Source: Candidatus Hydrogenedentota bacterium
Lineage (GTDB): Bacteria; Hydrogenedentota; Hydrogenedentia; Hydrogenedentales; SLHB01
Reading direction: 5' to 3'
NCBI GenBank assembly: GCA_003552765.1
Contig: PUOI01000428.1
Location: 1 to 11,179, forward strand
DNA: 11,179 nucleotides
A program made the position numbers and the translations under genes. Under the pieces are notes generated by a model that saw only the letters and a list, made by a program, of their open reading frames with translations, was not told the origin of the DNA and ran no database searches. This document shows, one piece after another, positions 1 through 6,208 of this stretch (position 1 is its first letter; every line of letters begins with the position of its first letter).

Positions 1-239
1 TGGAACGGGCGTTTCTCCAGCCAGGAGCCCAACAGCGCCACCACGCCAAACCCAACCGCGCCCCACTGGATGATCAGGGACTTGATGGGGCCGGCGGGCT
101 CCGCCGTGTAGGGGTACATGGCCCACACCACCGCCGCGACAAACACGGGAAGCAGGAAGCGAATCAGCTTTGCGCTGATCGAGTCCACGGCGGCGGTTGT
201 TTGTAGGGATGGATCGGGGTTCCGCGTCTTCTTTGCCAT
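1..239 (-). CDS. N-terminal fragment of a membrane protein (cut by window edge)
   Basis: The reading frame opens at an ATG whose complement lies at 237-239 and stays open for 79 codons to the left edge of the window, so only the N-terminus is visible. It starts MAKKTRNPDP, followed by a polar stretch and two hydrophobic segments at about residues 25-42 (LIRFLLPVFVAAVVWAMY) and 52-73, joined by a short loop (PYTAEPAGPIK). This is an inner-membrane protein with a short cytoplasmic N-terminus. The start lies 40 bases after the stop codon of the UDP-glucose dehydrogenase gene on the same strand, so the two are probably co-transcribed. No clear Shine-Dalgarno sequence precedes it. The pattern of a first helix, a Pro/Tyr-rich loop, a lysine and a second helix resembles the N-terminus of O-antigen ligase / polymerase-like polytopic proteins, and the neighbour would fit polysaccharide export or polymerisation. 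That identity is a guess; the membrane nature is clear. Confidence 0.6.
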   Translation of the reverse strand, partial: MAKKTRNPDPSLQTTAAVDSISAKLIRFLLPVFVAAVVWAMYPYTAEPAGPIKSLIIQWGAVGFGVVALLGSWLEKRPF

Positions 240-279
240 GAGATGTTACCGGAATGCCTTCCTTTAAGTGGATAGCCCC

Positions 280-1587
280 TTATACGGGGGCGCGTCCCAC
301 GCTGAAATACCTAAAGCCGCGATCGGCCATTGTCTTTGGAGTATACAGATTACGGCCGTCGAATATGACTTTGCGCCGCATCAGCTCGCCCATGCGCTCG
401 TAATCCGGCCGATGAAACTCACGCCATTCGGTGCAGATCACCAGCCCATCGGCCTGTTCCAGGGCATTGTAGGCTTTCGGCGCAAGGGCCACACGATCGC
501 CATAGTGCTGCCTGAGCCGTAGCCCAGCCGCAGGGTCAAACACCACCACCTCGGCTCCCGCTTCGAGCAACGCATCGATGATGCGCAAGGCCGGCGCCCC
601 CCGGATGTCGTCCGTGCGGGGTTTGAACGAAGCCCCCCACACCGCGATGCGCGCTCCGGCCAACTCTTCATTATAGAACGTCAGAATGCGGTTAATGAAC
701 CGGCGCAGGTGCTCATCGTTCAACTGAAGCACCGCTTCGAGAAGGCGGCACGGCACATCCTTTGCCCGGCCCATGTGCGCGCCCGCCTCCACGTCCTTCG
801 GCAGACACGAGCCCCCCAGCCCCAGCCCCGGAAACAGATACGCCTGCCCAATCCGGCTATCGGCGGCGACGCCTTCGCGCACGCGGTTGATGTCGCCCCC
901 GTGCGCCTCGCACAATCCCGCCAGCTCGTTCATCATATTAATGCGGACCGCGAGCATGGCGTTGGTGGCGAACTTGGTCATCTCGGCGCTGCGGAGGTCC
1001 ATCTCGATGAGCGGCTTGCCCGTGCGCAGAAACGGACCATAGAGTTCCTTCATGATCTCCATCACGCGCACGTCCTCGCAACCGACGATGATGCGATCCG
1101 GCCGGAGGAAATCGTCCACCGCCGCGCCTTCCTTCAAGAACTCGGGATTGACCACCACGTCGAAGGGTTCGGACGTCAGCTCGGCAACCCGTTCCCGCAA
1201 CCGTTCGGTGCTTCCAATGGCGCAGGTGCTCTTGTTCACGAGAATGCGGTAGCCCGTGATGCTCCGGGCGACATCCTCGGCGGCGCGAAACACCTCGCTG
1301 TCGTCAATATTGCCGTCGGGCCCAACGGGGGTCCCCACGCAGATGAACACCAGCAGCGTTTCCGCCACCGCTGATTGCAGATCCGTGGAAAACTGTAGCC
1401 GGTCTTCTTCCACGTTCCGCGTCACCAACTCTTCCAAACCCGGCTCGTGGATGGGAAGCTTTCCCGCGTTCAGCATCTCGATGACGGCGGAATCGCGATC
1501 AACACACGTCACCAGGTGGCCGTTTTCCGCCAAGCCGGTGCCAACAACCAACCCCACATATCCCGTTCCGATAACGGTAATTTTCAT
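280..1587 (-). CDS. ugd: UDP-glucose 6-dehydrogenase
   Basis: This cytoplasmic NAD+-dependent enzyme oxidises UDP-glucose twice to UDP-glucuronate, a precursor of uronic-acid-containing exopolysaccharide, capsule or LPS sugars. The 435-residue product has the usual family length. It opens with the Rossmann motif GTGYVGL (residues 7-13). The conserved NPEFLKEG (147-154) follows, then the central-domain lysine and asparagine in MTKFATNA (Lys205, Asn209). The catalytic cysteine is Cys261 in GLGLGGSCLPKD. The C-terminal UDP-binding domain carries GASFKPRTDDIR (318-329) and ends with the typical FDGRNLY. The frame is open further upstream to a TTG at 1629, but the ATG at 1587 begins exactly at the MKITVIGTGYVGL family start, with GGGAG about 10 bases upstream, so 1587 is preferred. 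A membrane protein gene follows after 40 bases on the same strand. An alternative within the family, such as UDP-mannose dehydrogenase, is less likely given the strong UGD-type motifs. Confidence 0.96.
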   Translation of the reverse strand: MKITVIGTGYVGLVVGTGLAENGHLVTCVDRDSAVIEMLNAGKLPIHEPGLEELVTRNVEEDRLQFSTDLQSAVAETLLVFICVGTPVGPDGNIDDSEVFRAAEDVARSITGYRILVNKSTCAIGSTERLRERVAELTSEPFDVVVNPEFLKEGAAVDDFLRPDRIIVGCEDVRVMEIMKELYGPFLRTGKPLIEMDLRSAEMTKFATNAMLAVRINMMNELAGLCEAHGGDINRVREGVAADSRIGQAYLFPGLGLGGSCLPKDVEAGAHMGRAKDVPCRLLEAVLQLNDEHLRRFINRILTFYNEELAGARIAVWGASFKPRTDDIRGAPALRIIDALLEAGAEVVVFDPAAGLRLRQHYGDRVALAPKAYNALEQADGLVICTEWREFHRPDYERMGELMRRKVIFDGRNLYTPKTMADRGFRYFSVGRAPV

Positions 1588-1634
1588 ATTCGCCAAACTC
1601 CCAAACAGAAGCTCCCCAAAACCATGCAAAGCGG

Positions 1635-1699
1635 CCCGTGTGCCGGCAAGATGCCGGCGCTACACGTTGTTCCCCCTTCTCAACGGCCGGGGGACGTAA
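1635..1699. repeat. GC-rich palindromic repeat, copy 1
   Basis: This 65-base unit aligns without gaps to 1752-1816 (offset 117), with 51 of 65 positions identical by hand count. It contains a stem GCCGGC(1642-1647)/GCCGGC(1653-1658) with the loop AAGAT. It then has GCTAC, and a second potential hairpin in which CCCCC (1672-1676) pairs with GGGGG (1689-1693). It lies upstream of ugd on the minus strand. The layout resembles intergenic palindromic (REP-like) elements. Membership of a genome-wide family is inferred. Confidence 0.7.
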
Positions 1700-1708
1700 T
1701 CCCGTACC

Positions 1709-1725
1709 GTCGGCGTCTCGCCGGC
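1709..1725. repeat. GC-rich hairpin, related palindrome
   Basis: GTCGGC at 1709-1714 can pair with GCCGGC at 1720-1725 around a five-base loop, using one G-T wobble. Stem and loop sizes match those of the neighbouring hairpins in the repeat copies, so it is probably another degenerate member of the same palindrome class. The equivalent position after copy 2 (about 1826-1842) is not conserved. Confidence 0.45.
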
Positions 1726-1751
1726 AAACGTAGCAAGGATAATCGCCGGAT

Positions 1752-1816
1752 CCCATGTGCCCGCAGGATGCGGGCGCTACAAACCATACCCCCTTCCGAA
1801 GGGCCGGGGGATGTAA
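1752..1816. repeat. GC-rich palindromic repeat, copy 2
   Basis: This is the second copy of the unit at 1635-1699. Its first stem is GCCCGC (1759-1764) / GCGGGC (1770-1775) with the loop AGGAT. Relative to copy 1, the G at 1645 is C at 1762 and its pairing partner C at 1655 is G at 1772, so pairing is kept. The second element contains CCCTTCCGAAGGG, flanked by CCCCC (1789-1793) and GGGGG (1806-1810). Confidence 0.7.
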
Positions 1817-2003
1817 ACACGCCTTGCCCGCCGGGTAGGGTCCACGCCGCCAGACGCGCCATGCTAGCAAGCGCCCCGCAACTTTTCAAAAAGCTCTCCA
1901 AGCGCGCACCCAAGCCCCCCTCTCCCCCATTCCGCCGCAGAAACACAAGCAGCACCGCACCGGCGCATCCACGTAAACGCGCCGTGCCGGGCGCACTCCT
2001 CGG

Positions 2004-2037
2004 AAAAGCGGCCCATCGCATCACAGCGATGGACCGC
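2004..2037 (-). terminator. Intrinsic terminator of the exported hydrolase gene
   Basis: Read on the minus strand, GCGGTCCATCGC (2037-2026) pairs with GCGATGGGCCGC (2019-2008) as a 12-bp stem containing one G-U pair. The loop is six bases, TGTGAT. Four T follow (2007-2004). It lies about 31 bases past the stop codon at 2069. The T-tract is short, so some readthrough is possible. Confidence 0.75.
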
Positions 2038-2068
2038 CTACCATAAAAAATGGGAGTCCGCCGGGGGA

Positions 2069-4147
2069 TCAGTCCATGTTCAGATACCCCTCGCGTCCGA
2101 GCAGGCCGGCGATGTCTTGCGCATAACTCCACGCGGCTGGGTCAGGCGTGTCGATGTGGATCTCGCTGTGTTCCAAGGCAAGAGCGAGCGCCTGCGGCAT
2201 GTCCATGAAGCGCATGACATTGAGCAGCTCCGCGCCATCGTGATGGGATGTTGGCGGATTCTCAAGCCGTAGCATGTTCACGTTCTCGTCCAAGGCCGCC
2301 GCGTAGATGGTAAGCGCCGCCTTCTCATCGCGCGCGAAAATGTTAATCGGAAGATCCGCGGCGATTTCGTGGCCGCGCAAGAACTCCAGCGTCCGCAGAA
2401 TGTCCAACACCTGTTGGCCGTGCAGCGTCTGACCCAGGATGGGGAAGGACCGCCGCAGATGAACGGCGTCGCTCGAATCCGGCTCCGCCCAGGCAGCGGG
2501 TCCCACGCCGCGCGGCGTCAGAACGGCCCAAACGGCGTTGGTGGCCTCCATGAACTGAAGTCCTTGCCGGAATTGGCCGGGGTCAGGCTCCACGCCGGGG
2601 TATTCGGGAAGGACATCGCCGAACTCGGCGGTCATGCTGGCCATTCCATCCCGCCAGCCTTCCTCGTCCAGAACAAGCAGCAGGACATTGTCGGGTTCCT
2701 CGATGGCGGCGCCGCGGGCGAGATACAGGCGCAACTCCACATGGGGCTCCACCGTGAAATCCCACGCTTCGAGGTGTAAGCCTTCGCGCTCGGCCGAGAA
2801 CACCTGAGCCGGGTTGAACGCGGGATACGCTTCCGGCCAGTTCCCAAACGTGTTGGTCTTGAGTTGCTCAAGGAACTCGTCCCGCTGCGTTTCCCACGCC
2901 GAGGCGTCCGCCGGAGTCTCGACATCGGCGGCGGGGACAAACGTGTCGTGGATAGTGGTGACGATCTCGTCCTCCGGCAATTCATCGAACACCCGGAGAT
3001 CCGCCTCGTCCAGGAGAGGCTCCGCCGGCTGATCAATCAACGGATCCTCCCCCTTCAAGTGACGGTTGAACCACGAAAACACGGGAACGCGGAGCTGCTG
3101 GGTATCCTCGTGTCCGCCCACCGTGATGGCTAGGCCGAGGTCCTCTTCAACACCAAGCGCTTCGTACACATCGCGCACTTGCTCATGTACGCGTTGAACG
3201 CCGTCCAGGGGAAAGATGGCGTCGCGATCGCTGTTGGCGATAAGCAAGGGCCGGGGCGCGATCATCGAGACAATGCGTGGGTAATCGAACCGATAGCGAT
3301 TGGGAAAGTAGTTGCAATCGCAATGGCGGGGAGGAAGATACTCGGCGAAGTGGTTCGGAATGTCGGTTATCCCCGCCACGGGAGCCGCGGCGGCGACGCG
3401 TTCGTCCAGGGCCGCGAGAAACAGCGTGCCAATGCCGCCGCCAGACCGGCCCGTGACGCCGAAGCGTTCGGGGTCGACTTCATCGCGCGTTTCCAAGTAA
3501 TCCAGCGCGCGCATGGCGTTGAAGGCCTCGACGCCCGCCGGTGTGTAGCCCCGGCTGTTCCACCACCACATACCCTCGCGGTGCGTGCCATGGTGCAGCC
3601 CCTCGATCTCGCCGAGCTGAATCGTGTCGACGATCAGGCTGACATAGCCATGCCGCGCGAACCAAGCGGGATGATGCTGGTAGGCCGCCTTGTTGCCCAA
3701 GCTTACGCCGTCCTCCACCCGCCGGGCGTGACCGCATAGGTAAAGGATGGTGGGCGCTGGTTCGTCTAGATTGTTGGGTATGTAGAGATTGCCCGTGACG
3801 TACAGACCCGGCATGCTCTGAAAGTGCACCTTCTCCACCGTGAAATCGTCATGCTCGATCGTTCCGGTGGTTTCGGCATTCAGGGGAGCGTCCTCGGGCA
3901 TGGGATTGAGCCCCAGCATGTAGGCGAGTTCATGACGATACTGCTCGCGGTGTTCGGGCCATTCGTCCGGATTGATGATGTCCAGGCGGGACTCCTCGGT
4001 GAGGGCCTCCACATGGGCTTCGAAGTACGCCTCCAGGGCGGCGCGATTCTCTTGGATGCGCGCCTCGTAATCTTCGGCGAACGCGTGAGATGCCCCCAAC
4101 ACCAAGGCGGCGCACGTTATGGCATGGCGATAGGATGGCGCATACAT
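2069..4147 (-). CDS. Exported alpha/beta hydrolase, acetyl-xylan-esterase-like, with degenerate second hydrolase half
   Basis: The 692-residue product begins with a Sec-type signal peptide (basic N-terminus, hydrophobic residues 9-19, probable cleavage after AFA at residue 24), so it acts in the periplasm or outside the cell. Residues about 95-370 form an alpha/beta hydrolase domain. The nucleophile elbow is GRSGGG (Ser235), the acid is in NSDRDAIFP (Asp307 or Asp309) and the histidine is in GGHED (His346). The surrounding YTPAGVEAFNAMRALDYL and LAALDERV are typical of acetyl xylan esterase / dienelactone-hydrolase-like proteins of planctomycete-type bacteria. Removal of ester groups from plant or algal polysaccharides is likely, but the substrate is inferred. 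Residues about 480-660 repeat the same fold pattern without the serine motif. The ATG at 4147 is preceded by GGGAGGA about 8 bases upstream, which fixes the start. A Gfo/Idh/MocA oxidoreductase gene lies 206 bases upstream on the same strand, possibly in the same sugar pathway. Confidence 0.88.
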   Translation of the reverse strand: MYAPSYRHAITCAALVLGASHAFAEDYEARIQENRAALEAYFEAHVEALTEESRLDIINPDEWPEHREQYRHELAYMLGLNPMPEDAPLNAETTGTIEHDDFTVEKVHFQSMPGLYVTGNLYIPNNLDEPAPTILYLCGHARRVEDGVSLGNKAAYQHHPAWFARHGYVSLIVDTIQLGEIEGLHHGTHREGMWWWNSRGYTPAGVEAFNAMRALDYLETRDEVDPERFGVTGRSGGGIGTLFLAALDERVAAAAPVAGITDIPNHFAEYLPPRHCDCNYFPNRYRFDYPRIVSMIAPRPLLIANSDRDAIFPLDGVQRVHEQVRDVYEALGVEEDLGLAITVGGHEDTQQLRVPVFSWFNRHLKGEDPLIDQPAEPLLDEADLRVFDELPEDEIVTTIHDTFVPAADVETPADASAWETQRDEFLEQLKTNTFGNWPEAYPAFNPAQVFSAEREGLHLEAWDFTVEPHVELRLYLARGAAIEEPDNVLLLVLDEEGWRDGMASMTAEFGDVLPEYPGVEPDPGQFRQGLQFMEATNAVWAVLTPRGVGPAAWAEPDSSDAVHLRRSFPILGQTLHGQQVLDILRTLEFLRGHEIAADLPINIFARDEKAALTIYAAALDENVNMLRLENPPTSHHDGAELLNVMRFMDMPQALALALEHSEIHIDTPDPAAWSYAQDIAGLLGREGYLNMD

Positions 4148-4165
4148 GACCTATTCCTCCCGATG

Positions 4166-4180
4166 GGCCGCAATGCGGCC
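4166..4180 (-). promoter_or_regulatory. Small hairpin in the 5' leader of the hydrolase gene
   Basis: A perfect GGCCGC / GCGGCC stem with a three-base loop lies immediately upstream of the Shine-Dalgarno sequence of the exported hydrolase gene. It may stabilise the mRNA 5' region or affect ribosome access. Only the inverted repeat is observed. Confidence 0.35.
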
Positions 4181-4232
4181 GACAATCCTCACCAAATTTT
4201 GCCCCTCTGGCATAGGGCCAGAAGACACGTCC

Positions 4233-4261
4233 ACTCTACGGGAGAACCCCCCTCGAATCAA
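4233..4261 (-). promoter_or_regulatory. Candidate sigma70-type promoter of the exported hydrolase gene
   Basis: On the minus strand TTGATT (4261-4256) is followed after 17 bases by TAGAGT (4238-4233). Each matches four of six consensus positions. This would give a leader of about 80 nt before the ATG at 4147. The spacer contains a small GGG/CCC inverted repeat. The assignment rests on sequence matches and position only. Confidence 0.4.
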
Positions 4262-4353
4262 CCCCCAATAGGCGAATCGATCGAGCATTTCTGATGGTGG
4301 GGGTGCCAACTGGCGCCATCGTGGGCATGGTTGGCTCTCACTGCATTTAAGGC

Positions 4354-5655
4354 CTACACATGCCACGGGCCGCGTCCGGGACTGCTCAAAAGCCGGTTGG
4401 CTTCAGCGTCGTGGGGGAAACGCTCGGTTACAGGATCGTACTCCAACGGCCGGCCCAGCTGATACGCAAGGTTTCCAAGGATGCACATGGTGGCCACGCG
4501 GTGGCCCGCCTCCACGGGAACGTTCGGCTCCTCCCGGGTCCGGATGCAGTGGAACCAGTTCTCGTAATGGGGAAGGTCGCCCCGGTATTCGCTGGGCTCG
4601 CGCAAATCCACGCCATCGGACGGCGGTTCGTATTCCATCACATGGTCCTCCGTGCTGGGATTTCGGCCGGTCATGCCCCCAACGCGCAGGGCTTCCCGCT
4701 CCCCATGATAAATGACGCCGTCGCCGTTTCGCTCGCCGGGCTGCGTCCATGTGACGGTCAGCTCGGGATCCGTGAATTCCCACGTGACATCCAATTCCAC
4801 GGGGTTATCAAACACGCCCGTGACCGGAGGCTTCCCGGTAGCGCTGACGCGAACGGGACCCTCGTTCACCCTGTCCAGGAACCACAGCACTTGACTCAAG
4901 ACATGAGCGCCCAAATCGCGGATCTGCCCGCCGCCGAGGTCCATGATATACCGGAAATTGTAGTGCACGACTTCGGGGTTGTACGGGCGCCAACGGGCGG
5001 GGCCAAGGTACATGTCCCAGTCCAGATGCTCGGGCGGCGGCTCGTCCGGGGTGTTATCGCCCACGGGGTTCGCCCCGCGCCAGCATTCGACGCGATGGAC
5101 GCGCCCCAATTCGCCGTTGCGGATGTACGTGGCGATTTGTTGCACGCCGGGGAGAGAACGGCCCATGGCGCCCACCTGCGCCACCCGTTCATGGCGCTGG
5201 ACCGCGTCAACGATTGCGCGTCCCTCGGCGATTGTCCGGTTGAGCGGCTTCTCGACGTAAATGTCCTTACCCGCCTCGGCGGCGTGCACGGCTTGAACGG
5301 CGTGCCAATGGTCGGGCGTGGCGATGACCACGGCGTCGATATCTTGCCGGTCAAGCACCCGCCGGTAGTCCCGGTAGCAGTCCACCTCGTGGCCGAGTTC
5401 GCTCTCCACCCAGGCGGCGCCCGCTTCCAAGCGTTCTTCATCGACGTCGCAAAGCGCGGCCACGGGCTGATTCAGCTCCGTGGTCATGGGGCGCATGAGA
5501 CGTCCGCCCATGTCGCCCTGCGCAATAATCCCCAAGACGATTTTGTCATTCGCTCCGGTTTGCCCCGGGCGGCCAAGCACGCCCCTGGGCAAAATCAAGG
5601 GCGCCGCGGCGGCCGCCGAAGCCGCCAGAAATCCCCGCCGTGTATAGCTGCTCAT
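4354..5655 (-). CDS. Tat-exported Gfo/Idh/MocA family oxidoreductase
   Basis: This is an NAD(P)-dependent sugar or inositol dehydrogenase-like protein of 433 residues. The N-terminus has a twin-arginine signal (TRRGFLAA, Arg6-Arg7, then an Ala-rich hydrophobic stretch to about residue 23), so export in the folded state is expected. A Rossmann domain starts at KIVLGIIAQGDMGGRLM (38-54). The ATPDHWH motif (112-118) and the family EKP motif with the cofactor-proximal lysine (Glu135-Lys136-Pro137) follow. The C-terminal Gfo/Idh beta-sheet domain contains GGGQIRDLGAHVLSQVLWFL (241-260). The residue three after His251, usually aspartate in relatives with a G-x-H-x-x-D pattern, is Ser254. The ATG at 5655 gives the complete Tat signal; AAAGGGA lies just upstream as a modest ribosome binding site. 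The substrate cannot be read from sequence. The next gene on this strand is the exported esterase-like hydrolase, 206 bases downstream. Confidence 0.92.
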   Translation of the reverse strand: MSSYTRRGFLAASAAAAAPLILPRGVLGRPGQTGANDKIVLGIIAQGDMGGRLMRPMTTELNQPVAALCDVDEERLEAGAAWVESELGHEVDCYRDYRRVLDRQDIDAVVIATPDHWHAVQAVHAAEAGKDIYVEKPLNRTIAEGRAIVDAVQRHERVAQVGAMGRSLPGVQQIATYIRNGELGRVHRVECWRGANPVGDNTPDEPPPEHLDWDMYLGPARWRPYNPEVVHYNFRYIMDLGGGQIRDLGAHVLSQVLWFLDRVNEGPVRVSATGKPPVTGVFDNPVELDVTWEFTDPELTVTWTQPGERNGDGVIYHGEREALRVGGMTGRNPSTEDHVMEYEPPSDGVDLREPSEYRGDLPHYENWFHCIRTREEPNVPVEAGHRVATMCILGNLAYQLGRPLEYDPVTERFPHDAEANRLLSSPGRGPWHV

Positions 5656-5799
5656 CTAGTCATCCCTTTCTCGCGTTTCCAGCCAGCCATCCCGAGAAAA
5701 CCTTGCCGTTTTATGCTAACCCCGGTCATCATGCGAATGCAAGACGCATCCAAACCTTGGGCGGCGGGTGGATCCTCCCCTAAATTCGTTTTCGGGGGG

Positions 5800-5829
5800 T
5801 TGAAAGATGGGCCGGGTACATGTTACATT
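5800..5829 (+). promoter_or_regulatory. Promoter of the serine tRNA gene
   Basis: TTGAAA (5800-5805, five of six consensus positions) and TACATT (5824-5829, four of six) are separated by 18 bases. The tRNA begins 14 bases after the -10 element, so transcription would start just ahead of the mature 5' end. Confidence 0.55.
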
Positions 5830-5842
5830 CAAGATGAAACGC

Positions 5843-5935
5843 GGAGAGATGACCGAGTGGCTGAAGGTGGCGCCCTGCTAAGGCGTTGTACGGGTAATCC
5901 CTGTACCCCGGGTTCGAATCCCGGTCTCTCCGCCA
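5843..5935 (+). tRNA. tRNA-Ser, anticodon GCU (reads AGC/AGU)
   Basis: The full cloverleaf is visible. The acceptor stem GGAGAGA (5843-5849) pairs with TCTCTCC (5925-5931), the discriminator is G5932 and CCA is encoded (5933-5935). The anticodon stem GCGCC/GGCGT flanks the loop CTGCTAA, with anticodon GCT at 5877-5879. A long variable arm (5887-5907, stem GTACGGG / CCC-T-GTAC) marks a class II tRNA. The T arm is CCGGG-TTCGAAT-CCCGG (5908-5924). The sequence closely resembles bacterial tRNA-Ser(GCU). It is divergent from the upstream oxidoreductase gene. Confidence 0.97.
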
Positions 5936-5948
5936 TTTTTTTGTTTTT
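5936..5948 (+). terminator. T-rich tail after the serine tRNA
   Basis: Seven T (5936-5942), one G and five T follow the encoded CCA directly. With the stable T-arm/acceptor structure of the tRNA just upstream, this can end transcription. There is no separate hairpin. Confidence 0.5.
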
Positions 5949-6208
5949 GGGGCGTCCGTTTCCGCAGAAGGTTGCGAGCAATGCGGAGGAATTCTCCCAA
6001 AACCTCCCGTTGTTTTCGCGCTATGCCTGCCTTGTTTGATCCCATTACACTCGTTGCTCAGTGAGCGTGGAGACTCCCCCCAAACGCTGGATAGGGATGC
6101 GCATGATCGCGTTTTACGCAGCCAATAGATGCAGGCGAGACGTCCTCACCCGAACCAGCGCCAACCGCGGTTGAGCCCATGCAAGAAGCCATGGATACTG
6201 TCCGAATC

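Larger units (their letters stand above)
1588..2003. other. Gene-free stretch between ugd and the hydrolase terminator
   Basis: No credible gene is seen here. The open frames crossing it are rich in Arg, Pro, Ala and Trp, lack recognisable motifs and contain the palindromic repeats annotated separately. The left part (1635-1816) holds two copies of a GC-rich hairpin unit and a further hairpin. The right part (about 1845-2003) is C-rich and shows nothing recognisable. The ugd promoter should lie in this region on the minus strand, but no convincing -35/-10 pair was found. Confidence 0.6.

Noticed and set aside
1588..1629. Upstream TTG start for ugd adding 14 residues
   Set aside because: The extension precedes the conserved MKITVIGTGYVGL start of the family and has no conserved features.
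1635..1816. CRISPR-like array
   Set aside because: Only two imperfect copies with internal palindromes and no regular spacers; no cas genes are present.
1447..2132. Overlapping open frames on both strands in the ugd-hydrolase gap (1447-2046 plus, 1680-2132 minus)
   Set aside because: They run through palindromic repeats and the ends of real genes, and are low in information and free of recognisable domains.
4360..6039. 559-codon open frame on the plus strand
   Set aside because: It is antisense to the Gfo/Idh/MocA gene over most of its length, has no family motif, and runs through the tRNA-Ser gene. Long antisense frames are expected opposite GC-rich genes.
6056..6066. Perfect 11-base palindrome GCTCAGTGAGC upstream of the TolC-like gene
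   Set aside because: It is short, single-copy, and not placed against a recognisable promoter; it is compatible with chance.
5843..6208. tRNA-Ser as an integration site of a mobile element
   Set aside because: There is no integrase gene, no repeat of the tRNA 3' end and no change in gene character downstream within the window.
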